From the NCBI GenBank assembly GCA_030648695.1, contig JAUSHG010000057.1:1-8310 (forward strand): a stretch of DNA of 8,310 nt, written 5' to 3'. The translations under genes and the position numbers were made by a program. The notes under the pieces are model-generated. The model saw nothing but the letters and a program-made list of their open reading frames with translations. It made no database searches and was not told the origin of the DNA. The DNA comes from a bacterium. Lineage in GTDB: Bacteria > Patescibacteriota > Minisyncoccia > Phycocordibacterales > UBA10002. Below are positions 1-5,540 of this stretch, piece after piece. The first letter of the stretch is position 1. Each line of letters begins with the position of its first letter.

Positions 1-23
1 CGTCAAAAAGTAGGACGTTTTCT

Positions 24-94
24 GTCATTCCCGCGGAAGCGGGAATCTAGGACGCAAGACACTACACTGGATTCCCGCCTTCGCGGGAATGACA
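24..94. repeat. REP-like inverted hairpin pair, copy 1
   Basis: Unit one (24-50) is GTCA, ATTCCCGC stem with loop GGAA and GCGGGAAT, ending CTAG. Unit two (67-94) is inverted with loop CTTC. The 16-base spacer is longer than in the other copies (5 bases). It lies 5 bases past the glycosyltransferase stop. Positions 1-23 hold nothing else that I can identify. Confidence 0.9.
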
Positions 95-99
95 CCTTG

Positions 100-1317
100 C
101 TACACAACAGACTTAATAATTTGCTCCAAACGCTTGGCGAGCACGCGCGCATCAAGCGCCTCCGCACGGGTGAGTGCTTTTTCTGCCAGTTCGGTGCGCA
201 GTGTCTGATTCGCGCCCAATTCTTCAATCCGTTTTGCCAGTTCCTCCACACTGTCGTTGAAAAATGGCAACGCCGCGCCGTTTGTGAGCCATTCAAGCGC
301 TCCGCCGCCGGGAATAATGGAAGGCAATCCGAAGGCCATGGCCTCGGTAAGCACCGCAGAGCCGTACTCCAGCCACCAGCGCGGAAAAATAAACACATGC
401 GCTTCTTTGAAAAACTGATACAGCTTCTCTTTTTCCACCCAGCCGGGGAATATGATGTTCTCTCCAAGCCCGAACTCCCCTGCCAATTTCTCCAGTCGCT
501 CTTTCTCGGGACCACCGCCTGAAAGCACCAGTCGGTATTCTCCCTTTTTAAAAGGGAGCACTCCGTCTTCGGAGGAGGGATTTTTCATAACCCTTGCAAA
601 TGCACGCACCAAAAGCGCAAATCCTTTTTCAGGAAGCATCCGTCCTGTAGAAAGAAAAAGTATCGGCCCTCCGGCTTCTTGATGTGTGCGGACTCCTTCC
701 GACGTAATGTTGAATCGCCGCATGAGTTCGCGCGTGGCAATGAAGTCCTCAATGACTGCATTTGGTTTCTTTCTTGCGATGCCGAAGCTGTGATACATCT
801 TCTGCACGTGCGGCGTGTTAAAAATGAATGCATCCAAATGATTTGCAATAGGCGCACCTAAGATGCGCTCTCCGAGCAATCGCAGTTTCTTTTTGAACAG
901 GAGAAAAAAGGAGGGTCGCGCTACATTGCCGGAAGCATCAGCCCAGGCATTGAGCCGCACGTTGAAAAATCCGACTACCGGTTTTTTCCCGCCAAACATT
1001 CGATACGCTCCCCCTCCGTAGAGAAACATGTGCCCGTCAATGTAGAACACATCTGCCTTGCTCTCAAATTCCTTTAAAAAAGAATACACACCCTTCTGCA
1101 GAGAAATCAGGCCGCGGCGCTTGATACATCTTTGAAAGACACGGTACGGCAGTTCTCCGGTAATGCGGTCTGCATTTGAAAATGCGGTAACTACCGATAC
1201 CTCATGCCCCAACTCAACCAGTCCCTTGGCTTTCAGGTGCAGGTCAACCACCGACCCGCCGATAGGCGCGCCGTTGTCTTCAAAACTCAATTTGGAGGTG
1301 ATAAGAATTATTTTCAT
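100..1317 (-). CDS. Family 4 glycosyltransferase (GT-B fold), 405 aa
   Basis: A retaining GT4-type glycosyltransferase that moves a sugar from a nucleotide donor to a growing glycan on the cytoplasmic face of the membrane. The N-terminal Rossmann domain begins MKIILITSKLSFEDNGAPIGG and has GLVELGHEVSVVT (32-44). The donor-binding C-terminal domain shows STGRMLPEKGFALLVRAF (223-240), LVLSGGGPEKERLEKLA (263-279), IIFPGWVEKEKLYQFF and the E-x7-E motif E317/E325 in LEYGSAVLTEAMAFGLP. Length is normal. Residues 246-260 (NPSSEDGVLPFKKGE) are an extra loop encoded by palindromic DNA. The ATG has no Shine-Dalgarno sequence; a REP-like pair ends 9 bases upstream of it. A second pair follows the TAG stop by 5 bases. 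Donor and acceptor sugars cannot be read from the sequence. Confidence 0.9.
   Translation of the reverse strand: MKIILITSKLSFEDNGAPIGGSVVDLHLKAKGLVELGHEVSVVTAFSNADRITGELPYRVFQRCIKRRGLISLQKGVYSFLKEFESKADVFYIDGHMFLYGGGAYRMFGGKKPVVGFFNVRLNAWADASGNVARPSFFLLFKKKLRLLGERILGAPIANHLDAFIFNTPHVQKMYHSFGIARKKPNAVIEDFIATRELMRRFNITSEGVRTHQEAGGPILFLSTGRMLPEKGFALLVRAFARVMKNPSSEDGVLPFKKGEYRLVLSGGGPEKERLEKLAGEFGLGENIIFPGWVEKEKLYQFFKEAHVFIFPRWWLEYGSAVLTEAMAFGLPSIIPGGGALEWLTNGAALPFFNDSVEELAKRIEELGANQTLRTELAEKALTRAEALDARVLAKRLEQIIKSVV
540..574. repeat. Palindromic element translated in frame inside the glycosyltransferase
   Basis: CTCCCTTTT (540-548) and AAAAGGGAG (550-558) are perfect inverted copies around one T. 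Next to them CTCCG (561-565), loop TCTT and CGGAG (570-574) form a second hairpin. Both encode the loop residues 249-260. Two adjacent palindromes inside coding sequence suggest an inserted repeat rather than chance. Confidence 0.6.
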
Positions 1318-1326
1318 TGGTTTCTT

Positions 1327-1386
1327 GTCATCCCCGCGTACGCGGGGATCCAGAAAATCTGGATTCCCGTTTTCGCGGGAATGACA
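1327..1386. repeat. REP-like inverted hairpin pair, copy 2
   Basis: Unit one (1327-1353) starts GTCA and contains the perfect 20-base palindrome at 1330-1349 (ATCCCCGCG, TA, CGCGGGGAT). Unit two (1359-1386) is inverted, with ATTCCCG and CGGGAAT. The spacer is AAAAT. It lies 9 bases before the glycosyltransferase ATG (1317), so it would fold in that gene's leader. Confidence 0.9.
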
Positions 1387-1419
1387 GACAAAAACTCAAA
1401 TTAACTAACATAGCGTAAC

Positions 1420-1451
1420 AAAAAAAGCCGGGAACGCAATGCGTTCCCGGC
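1420..1451 (-). terminator. Strong rho-independent terminator after the DUF218-like gene
   Basis: An 11-bp GC-rich stem (1441-1451 with 1427-1437, GCCGGGAACGC) and a 3-base loop, followed on the minus strand by seven T (1426-1420). It lies 18 bases past the TAG stop and ends the HD/DUF218 operon. Confidence 0.93.
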
Positions 1452-1469
1452 CCGTGAATCTTCGCGTTT

Positions 1470-2102
1470 CTACATCCAGCCGTTTTTGAGAAACCACAAC
1501 CGGCCAAGCATTTCCCGTGCGTACAGGAAAGGCATGCCCCACCAGTACTTCCCCGCCAGCCGGACAGAACGGTACAAGCTGTTCACATCCAGGTAATCCC
1601 TCTGGCGCATGGACACAAGAGGCATCGGAAGAACCGTAAACCCTTCTTTCTCCATGACCCATTGCACGCGGGGCATATGAAGCGGAACCGTAAGCGTAAC
1701 CGCCAGTGCCGGAAACATACCGTTCTCCTCACACCAGCGCTTTTGGTCCGCAACGACCGTTTGGGAATTATAATCTTCGCCTGAACGGTCAAGTCGAGTA
1801 TCCATCTTTGGTGGACCGATAGTTTGGGTAACCGGTATCTTAAGCTGCTCTGCGGCAAGGGCAACCCCAAGCTGGGCCAGTACCGGAATCTTGGGATATT
1901 GTTGAGTCACTCGTTTGAGCGCCTCTGCAAGAAGGATATTTCCGCGTCCCGGTACATTGCCTTTAGATAAGGAAATGTCGTGCGTACAGATAACGACAGG
2001 TCGCCCCTGTGCAAGTGCTTCCGATACTTGCCGGTAAAATTCCGTCCGGCTGGGGTACTTGACCCGCCAGACAAAGATGCACCGCCAAATCTTTGCAATC
2101 AC
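1470..2102 (-). CDS. DUF218/SanA/YdcF-like protein, 210 aa
   Basis: Probably a divergent DUF218 (ElyC/SanA/YdcF-like) protein, a family tied to envelope polysaccharide and peptidoglycan precursor metabolism but with few proven reactions. Supporting features are a Rossmann-like strand at PVVICTHD (35-42), a helix and second strand near KIPVLAQLGVALAAEQLKIP (71-90), the central GEDYNSQTVVADQ (108-120), then ALAVTLTVPLHMPRVQWVMEKEGF (132-155). The last matches the family pattern of a hydrophobic strand followed by HMPRA and a helix. The C-terminus REMLGRLWFLKNGWM (196-210) matches the usual ending E-x-L-G-x-x-x-Y-x-x-x-G-W. No signal peptide or membrane helix is seen, unlike many relatives. The start is a GTG with a good ribosome-binding site, translated just after the HD gene. 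An assignment by motif memory only; moderate confidence. Confidence 0.5.
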   Translation of the reverse strand: MIAKIWRCIFVWRVKYPSRTEFYRQVSEALAQGRPVVICTHDISLSKGNVPGRGNILLAEALKRVTQQYPKIPVLAQLGVALAAEQLKIPVTQTIGPPKMDTRLDRSGEDYNSQTVVADQKRWCEENGMFPALAVTLTVPLHMPRVQWVMEKEGFTVLPMPLVSMRQRDYLDVNSLYRSVRLAGKYWWGMPFLYAREMLGRLWFLKNGWM

Positions 2103-2106
2103 ATGT

Positions 2107-2113
2107 CACCTTT
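2107..2113 (-). promoter_or_regulatory. Ribosome-binding site supporting a GTG start
   Basis: AAAGGTG on the minus strand lies just upstream of the GTG at 2102. The overlapping ATG (2105-2103) is followed at once by TGA and cannot be the start. Confidence 0.6.
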
Positions 2114-2116
2114 CGT

Positions 2117-2803
2117 TCAGTTTTCTGGATTTTCCACTACCAACTCCTCCGGAAACGGGAGGAGCCCGAGTGTTTCAAACTGCTGTTCAACATTCGCGAT
2201 AAACCGCCGGATTTCGTCAAACATGGGTTTTCCGAGTTCTTTGGCTTTCGGAAGGCGCAGCCAACTCTCCCATTCCAGCGTATTCTTGATGTCCTGCAGA
2301 ACCGACTTGGGGTCGCGAAACGTTGCAGTGGGGTCGGAATCGGTAATGAATCGCGGGTCAACCGGCGGAATGTTGGGACGAAACTGACCGGCCCGAATCC
2401 AATGCAGAGGTCCAAGGTTTGCCAGACGGTCGGCATCTTTCAGAGCCACCGTGACCAGATTGTCATTCGGGTCATTTTTCTTGGAGTGCTCCAACACCGC
2501 TTTGAGAATAAGTATCCTCTCGCGGAGGGAGAGCAAAGTACTGGCGGTCTCCAGATATCCGGAAACTATTTTCGCCACTAATGCCTTGTCCTCGCGATAT
2601 ATGCGGTCAACATTGTGGCAAATGCCTGCGACGAAGCTGCATCGCCTTAACCAAGGCGAACCGGAAATCAAGACCCCGTATTGCGCCACCATAGACGCAT
2701 GTAGTGGATTATGAGCCCCGCCCAACGCCCCCCTTTTTGCATGGTCCGCCCACACCGTTTCTACCAACCTGGAAAATGTCTGCCATAGACGCTCATCTTT
2801 CAT
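2117..2803 (-). CDS. HD-domain-like protein, 228 aa, with HN in place of HD
   Basis: This looks like a member of the HD superfamily of metal-dependent phosphohydrolases, which cut phosphate esters of nucleotides or second messengers. Visible positions are H31 and H35 in AHNPLHASMV, the core doublet in GICHNVDRI (H63, N64, with D66 two residues on), H106 in VLEHSKK, and the C-terminal KDADRLANLG with D123 and D125. Family members normally have Asp after the core His; here the codon is AAT instead of GAT or GAC, and D66 may or may not compensate. The rest of the protein (residues 140-228) has no motif I know. The start is the ATG with AAAGGA upstream. It is followed after 14 bases by the DUF218-like gene, whose ribosome-binding site lies in that gap, so the two are one operon. 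The substrate is unknown. Confidence 0.65.
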   Translation of the reverse strand: MKDERLWQTFSRLVETVWADHAKRGALGGAHNPLHASMVAQYGVLISGSPWLRRCSFVAGICHNVDRIYREDKALVAKIVSGYLETASTLLSLRERILILKAVLEHSKKNDPNDNLVTVALKDADRLANLGPLHWIRAGQFRPNIPPVDPRFITDSDPTATFRDPKSVLQDIKNTLEWESWLRLPKAKELGKPMFDEIRRFIANVEQQFETLGLLPFPEELVVENPEN

Positions 2804-2811
2804 GTCAAAAA

Positions 2812-2817
2812 TCCTTT
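2812..2817 (-). promoter_or_regulatory. Ribosome-binding site deciding the HD gene start
   Basis: AAAGGA on the minus strand lies 8 bases before the ATG at 2803. This selects that ATG over the in-frame TTG at 2857, which overlaps the -35 box. Confidence 0.7.
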
Positions 2818-2828
2818 CTTTGGATAGG

Positions 2829-2857
2829 AGAGTAACATACTCTTGAATCTGCGTCAA
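2829..2857 (-). promoter_or_regulatory. Sigma-70-type promoter of the HD/DUF218 operon
   Basis: TTGACG (-35, 2857-2852), exactly 17 bases, then TACTCT (-10, 2834-2829) preceded by TG in extended -10 position. Transcription would start near 2822, about 20 bases before the ATG at 2803. The -35 is close to consensus; the -10 is poorer. Confidence 0.5.
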
Positions 2858-2861
2858 GCGC

Positions 2862-2896
2862 TTAAACGGCTCACACTGCCAGTGTGAGCCGTTTAA
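2862..2896. repeat. Perfect 16-bp palindrome between cupin and HD genes (terminator or operator)
   Basis: TTAAACGGCTCACACT (2862-2877), loop GCC, then the exact complement 2881-2896. Very stable as a hairpin. On the minus strand only TTTAAG follows the GC part, so it is a weak candidate for a rho-independent terminator. It ends 4 bases before the -35 box of the next promoter, so a protein-binding operator is also possible. Confidence 0.7.
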
Positions 2897-2923
2897 TACC
2901 GCCTAAATCATGGGTTTTCTGCT

Positions 2924-2940
2924 ACAAGGTTCAACCTTGT
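2924..2940. repeat. Short palindrome over the cupin stop codon
   Basis: ACAAGGTT (2924-2931) and AACCTTGT (2933-2940) are perfect inverted copies with one base between them. The TGA stop (2933-2931) is at the centre. It is not followed by a T-run. Confidence 0.5.
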
Positions 2941-3317
2941 AAAAACTGCTTATCGTCTATAAAGGGGCCGTTCTTGAGTTCGTAGACAAGCGAATTCTCC
3001 AGAAAGTGCACTTCGTGCGGCACATTTAAAATCAACATGGCCTCCCCTGCTTTTACGAGCACTTTTTTAAAACGCCTGCCCTTGCCGTCAAAGAGGTCGT
3101 AGCGGATTTTGCCCTTAATCACAATGAGGCACTCCTGCAGGAGTTTTGTCACGCGCTTTTTCGGCACATGACGATGCGCTTTTGCCACATCCCCTTTAAG
3201 ACGCTTCATGGTAATTACCTGCAGTGCACCATTCGGAGCAGACGCGGGTACTGCGCGCCCCGTAAAGCGTTTGATATGAATGGCAACGAGTTTTTTATTT
3301 AAAAATATGTTATCCAT
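2931..3317 (-). CDS. Cupin-fold protein, 128 aa
   Basis: A small single-domain cupin of unknown reaction. Cupin motif 1 is visible as H48-x-H50 in KAHRH, E62 in LLQECLIV and the turn glycine in IKGKIRYDLFD. Motif 2 reads GEAMLILNVPHEVH (91-104), with P100 and H104. Both histidine clusters suggest a metal or sugar site. Relatives in glycan clusters include RmlC-like epimerases and FdtA/QdtA ketoisomerases, so an action on the keto-sugar intermediate is possible but not shown. I chose the ATG at 3317. A longer frame from TTG at 3365 would add 16 residues (MNIVWLLFL...) that merely translate the inverted-repeat arm. No Shine-Dalgarno sequence precedes the ATG. The TGA stop lies in the middle of the small palindrome 2924-2940. 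Confidence 0.72.
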   Translation of the reverse strand: MDNIFLNKKLVAIHIKRFTGRAVPASAPNGALQVITMKRLKGDVAKAHRHVPKKRVTKLLQECLIVIKGKIRYDLFDGKGRRFKKVLVKAGEAMLILNVPHEVHFLENSLVYELKNGPFIDDKQFLQG

Positions 3318-3324
3318 AGTTATA

Positions 3325-3424
3325 AATAACCAAGATACAAGAAACAATAACCAAACAATATTCAAACCTTTGAGTTTTGGATATTGTTCATTGTTTGGAA
3401 CTTGTTTCTTGATTATTGGTTATT
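3325..3424. repeat. Three-block inverted repeat, one arm nearly G-free
   Basis: The left arm reads AATAACCAA (3325-3333), four bases, CAAGAAACAA (3338-3347), three bases, CCAAACAAT (3351-3359). The right arm has exact complements at 3416-3424, 3402-3411 and 3390-3398. The unpaired gaps are the same length on both sides (4 and 3 bases). The repeat ends 3 bases before the dehydratase stop and begins 8 bases before the cupin start. It could be a terminator-like hairpin, but no classic T-run follows. Confidence 0.85.
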
Positions 3425-3427
3425 CTC

Positions 3428-4522
3428 CTAGATTTTGAAACGCCGCTGTGTCACCACCGGATGCCCCTGCTCTGCCTCTTCTCTCACATACTCCAAATCA
3501 GCTTCGGTCATCATTTTCGCGAGCTTCTTAAACGTAATCTTCGGCTTCCAACCCAAGAGCTTGCGCGCCTTTGACGCGTCGCCCTGCAAAAACTCCACTT
3601 CATTGGGACGGAAATAAATGGGGTCAATTTCAATCACGGTCTTTCCGGTCTTTCGGTCAATGCCTTTTTCCTTCACACCCTTGCCTTTCCATACAATATC
3701 CATGCCAAGATTCTTGCCCACTTCCTCCACCCACTCGCGCACCGAATGTGTTTCTCCGGTTGCAATGAGAAAGTCATCAGGGCTTTTATGCTGGAGAATG
3801 CTCCAGATGGCCTCCACATAATCTTTTGAATGTCCCCAATCACGCCGCGCATCCAAATTGCCGAGCCGCAGGGTTTTCTGCAGTCCAAGCGAAATGCGGG
3901 AGAGTCCCACCGTTACCTTGCGCGTTACAAAGGTGAGTCCTCTGCGAGGGGACTCGTGGTTGAACAAAATGCCGTTTGAAGCAAACAGGTTATATCCGGT
4001 TCTATAGATTTTCGTGATGTGATATGCAAACACCTTGGACAGTCCGTAAGGCGACTGCGGATTAAACGGTGTTGTCTCTTTTTGCGGGGTTTGGAGCACT
4101 TTCCCGAACATTTCCGAGGAACTCGCCTGATAAAACTTGATGGGCAGTCCGAGATTGCGGATGGTTTCCAAGATGCGAAGCGGACCGAGTGCATTGGTAT
4201 TGACGGTAAACTCGGGTACATCAAAAGAAACGCTCACATGGCTCTGCGCACCCAGATTATAAATTTCATCCGGTTCAATTTTCTTGATGACCCGCAGGAG
4301 GTTGGAGCTGTCAGAGAGGTCAGCATAGAGCATATTGAATCCGGGTGTGCCGTAGAGATGGTCAATGCGTTCCGTATTCGGAAGTGATGCGCGGCGCTGA
4401 AGACCAAACACCTCATACCCCTTTTCCAAAAGGAGTTCGGCCAAATACGAGCCGTCTTGACCCGTTATTCCTGTGATAATGGCCTTCTTGCTCGTTGTTT
4501 CTTTTTGTGTACTTTTACTCAT
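3428..4522 (-). CDS. gmd: GDP-mannose 4,6-dehydratase
   Basis: This enzyme converts GDP-D-mannose to GDP-4-keto-6-deoxy-D-mannose, the entry point for GDP-fucose, rhamnose, perosamine, colitose and virenose-type sugars. It is a 364-residue extended short-chain dehydrogenase, the usual family length. The N-terminal NADP site reads GITGQDGSYLAE (G18, G21, G24). RRAS follows at 43-46, then the DLSDSSNL segment and YNLGAQSHV at 88-96. The catalytic residues are S135 in the ASSSE motif (Thr in E. coli Gmd), E137, and Y159-x3-K163 in SPYGLSK. NHESPRRG, RRDWGHSKDYV and RPNEVEFLQGD are substrate-binding signatures of Gmd and separate it from other dehydratases. No Shine-Dalgarno sequence is correctly placed: AGGTGA lies 17 bases upstream and belongs to a repeat. 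It is flanked by long inverted repeats on both sides. Confidence 0.95.
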   Translation of the reverse strand: MSKSTQKETTSKKAIITGITGQDGSYLAELLLEKGYEVFGLQRRASLPNTERIDHLYGTPGFNMLYADLSDSSNLLRVIKKIEPDEIYNLGAQSHVSVSFDVPEFTVNTNALGPLRILETIRNLGLPIKFYQASSSEMFGKVLQTPQKETTPFNPQSPYGLSKVFAYHITKIYRTGYNLFASNGILFNHESPRRGLTFVTRKVTVGLSRISLGLQKTLRLGNLDARRDWGHSKDYVEAIWSILQHKSPDDFLIATGETHSVREWVEEVGKNLGMDIVWKGKGVKEKGIDRKTGKTVIEIDPIYFRPNEVEFLQGDASKARKLLGWKPKITFKKLAKMMTEADLEYVREEAEQGHPVVTQRRFKI

Positions 4523-4550
4523 AGTCTAGCGCTATAAATTCACCTAATTG

Positions 4551-4682
4551 TCTAATTTCTAATTCACCTAATAAAACGACTTGTCGTTCCCGCGAAAGCG
4601 GGAATCCAGAAACTCTGGTTCCCCGCCTGCGCGGGGATGACAGAGGACTGTCAATTAGAAATTAGGTGAATTAGAAATTAGA
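4551..4682. repeat. Nested inverted repeat: 22-bp A/T-rich arms enclosing a REP-like hairpin pair
   Basis: The outer arms 4551-4572 and 4661-4682 are perfect 22-base inverted copies, beginning TCTAATTTCTAATTCACC on the left. The pairing can extend by four bases (AATT) past a single bulge. Each side also repeats the AATTCACCTAAT word, or close variants of it. Between the arms lies the third REP-like pair (4583-4642). The structure sits between the reductase stop (4701) and the dehydratase start (4522). Confidence 0.85.
4583..4642. repeat. REP-like inverted hairpin pair, copy 3
   Basis: Two 27-28-base units face each other across AAACT. Unit one (4583-4609) has GTCG then TTCCCGC, loop GAAA, GCGGGAAT and CCAG. 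Unit two (4615-4642) is its inverted partner with the stem CCCCGC/GCGGGG and loop CTGC. The form is the same as the copies at 24-94 and 1327-1386. Confidence 0.88.
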
Positions 4683-4700
4683 AATTTAAAAATCTAATAC

Positions 4701-5525
4701 CTACTGAATCTTCTCATATGGCACGCTCCCATCCAATGCCCGCAATGCTTCTATATCTCCCTCCTCCATCTCCCATCCGAGTGCTCCCATATTTTCCTGC
4801 ATGTGCTCTTTGCTTCCTGCTTTGGGAATGGCAGTGATGCCCTGCGAAATAATCCAATTTAATGCCACCTGCGTTCGCGTCTTGTTGTATTTTTTGCAGA
4901 TGCCATCCAGAATCTCACTTTCTATATTCATGAGCGCTCCCTTGCCAAGCGGCCGATGCGCCATAATCGCAATATCGTGTTTCCGGCAATACGGTATGAC
5001 CTCTTTTCCTGCCTCCTGATACAGCAGGTTATACTCTACCTGATTCGCCTCAAGTACGCTTTTCGGGACGAACTTTTGTGCCGCCTCAAGCTGGGCTACA
5101 TTGAAATTGGATACGCCCGTATGACGCACCTTACCCTCCTTAAGTAAACTCAAAAGTGCCTGAAAAGTTTCCTCCTGCGGAAGTGGGTTCTCGGGGGGCA
5201 GTTTGTGCACCAAGTAAAGGTCGATATAGTCCACCCCGAGACGTTTCAAACTGCCCTCGCAGGCCGCACGCACTCCGTCAAAGGAAAGGTGCTCACGCGA
5301 GACCTTGCTTATGAGAAACACTTTCTCGCGCGGGACGCCTTTAATCGCCTGCCCGATAATTTCCTCGGTCAATCCTTCTCCGTGGAGTTCCGCTCCGTCA
5401 ATAAGCGAAAGACCAAGCGTTAGGCCGAACCTCAGCGCCTCCACTGACTCGCGAACATTGCTTTCGTCGCGTTCAAACTTGCCGCCCATGCCCCATGTGC
5501 CCATACCTAAACTTGGAAGATTCAT
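4701..5525 (-). CDS. Aldo/keto reductase, 274 aa, with catalytic Tyr replaced by His
   Basis: An NADPH-dependent aldo/keto reductase of the short bacterial type (YeaE-like), with an intact TIM-barrel sequence from MNLPSLGMGTWGMGG to the C-terminus. The visible pattern is IDGAELHGEG (42-51), FLISK with K74, DLYLVHKLP with H107, GVSNFNVAQL near 137-146, EANQVEYNLL, and the cofactor-binding IPKAGS near the end. The family tetrad is Asp, Tyr, Lys, His. Here Asp43, Lys74 and His107 are present, but the usual D-T-A-E-x-Y-G reads DGAELHG, so the general-acid Tyr is His48 (codon CAC at 5384-5382). Context suggests reduction of a 4-keto or 3-keto sugar nucleotide made by the flanking enzymes, but the specificity is inferred. 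No Shine-Dalgarno sequence precedes the ATG: the upstream bases read CCAACTTCTTACATT. It ends in TAG. Confidence 0.88.
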   Translation of the reverse strand: MNLPSLGMGTWGMGGKFERDESNVRESVEALRFGLTLGLSLIDGAELHGEGLTEEIIGQAIKGVPREKVFLISKVSREHLSFDGVRAACEGSLKRLGVDYIDLYLVHKLPPENPLPQEETFQALLSLLKEGKVRHTGVSNFNVAQLEAAQKFVPKSVLEANQVEYNLLYQEAGKEVIPYCRKHDIAIMAHRPLGKGALMNIESEILDGICKKYNKTRTQVALNWIISQGITAIPKAGSKEHMQENMGALGWEMEEGDIEALRALDGSVPYEKIQ

Positions 5526-5540
5526 AATGTAAGAAGTTGG

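Noticed and set aside
24..94. CRISPR-like repeat
   Set aside because: The repeat units are inverted, palindromic and only paired, with no regular spacers. The other copies are more than 1 kb away.
1330..1349. Perfect 20-base palindrome as a separate operator
   Set aside because: It is the hairpin of one REP-like unit, with the same flanks as the other five units, so no separate operator is needed to explain it.
1980..2581. Plus-strand open frames of 135 and 162 codons
   Set aside because: They lie opposite well-supported minus-strand genes, have no ribosome-binding site or domain, and look like frame shadows.
2804..2857. Extended N-terminus of the HD protein from TTG at 2857
   Set aside because: This TTG is part of the -35 box. 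The ATG at 2803 has AAAGGA 8 bases upstream.
3318..3365. Extended N-terminus of the cupin from TTG at 3365, resembling a signal or membrane segment (MNIVWLLFLVSWLFIT)
   Set aside because: The hydrophobic stretch is only the translation of the T/G-rich strand of the inverted-repeat arm. The ATG at 3317 begins the conserved-looking protein.
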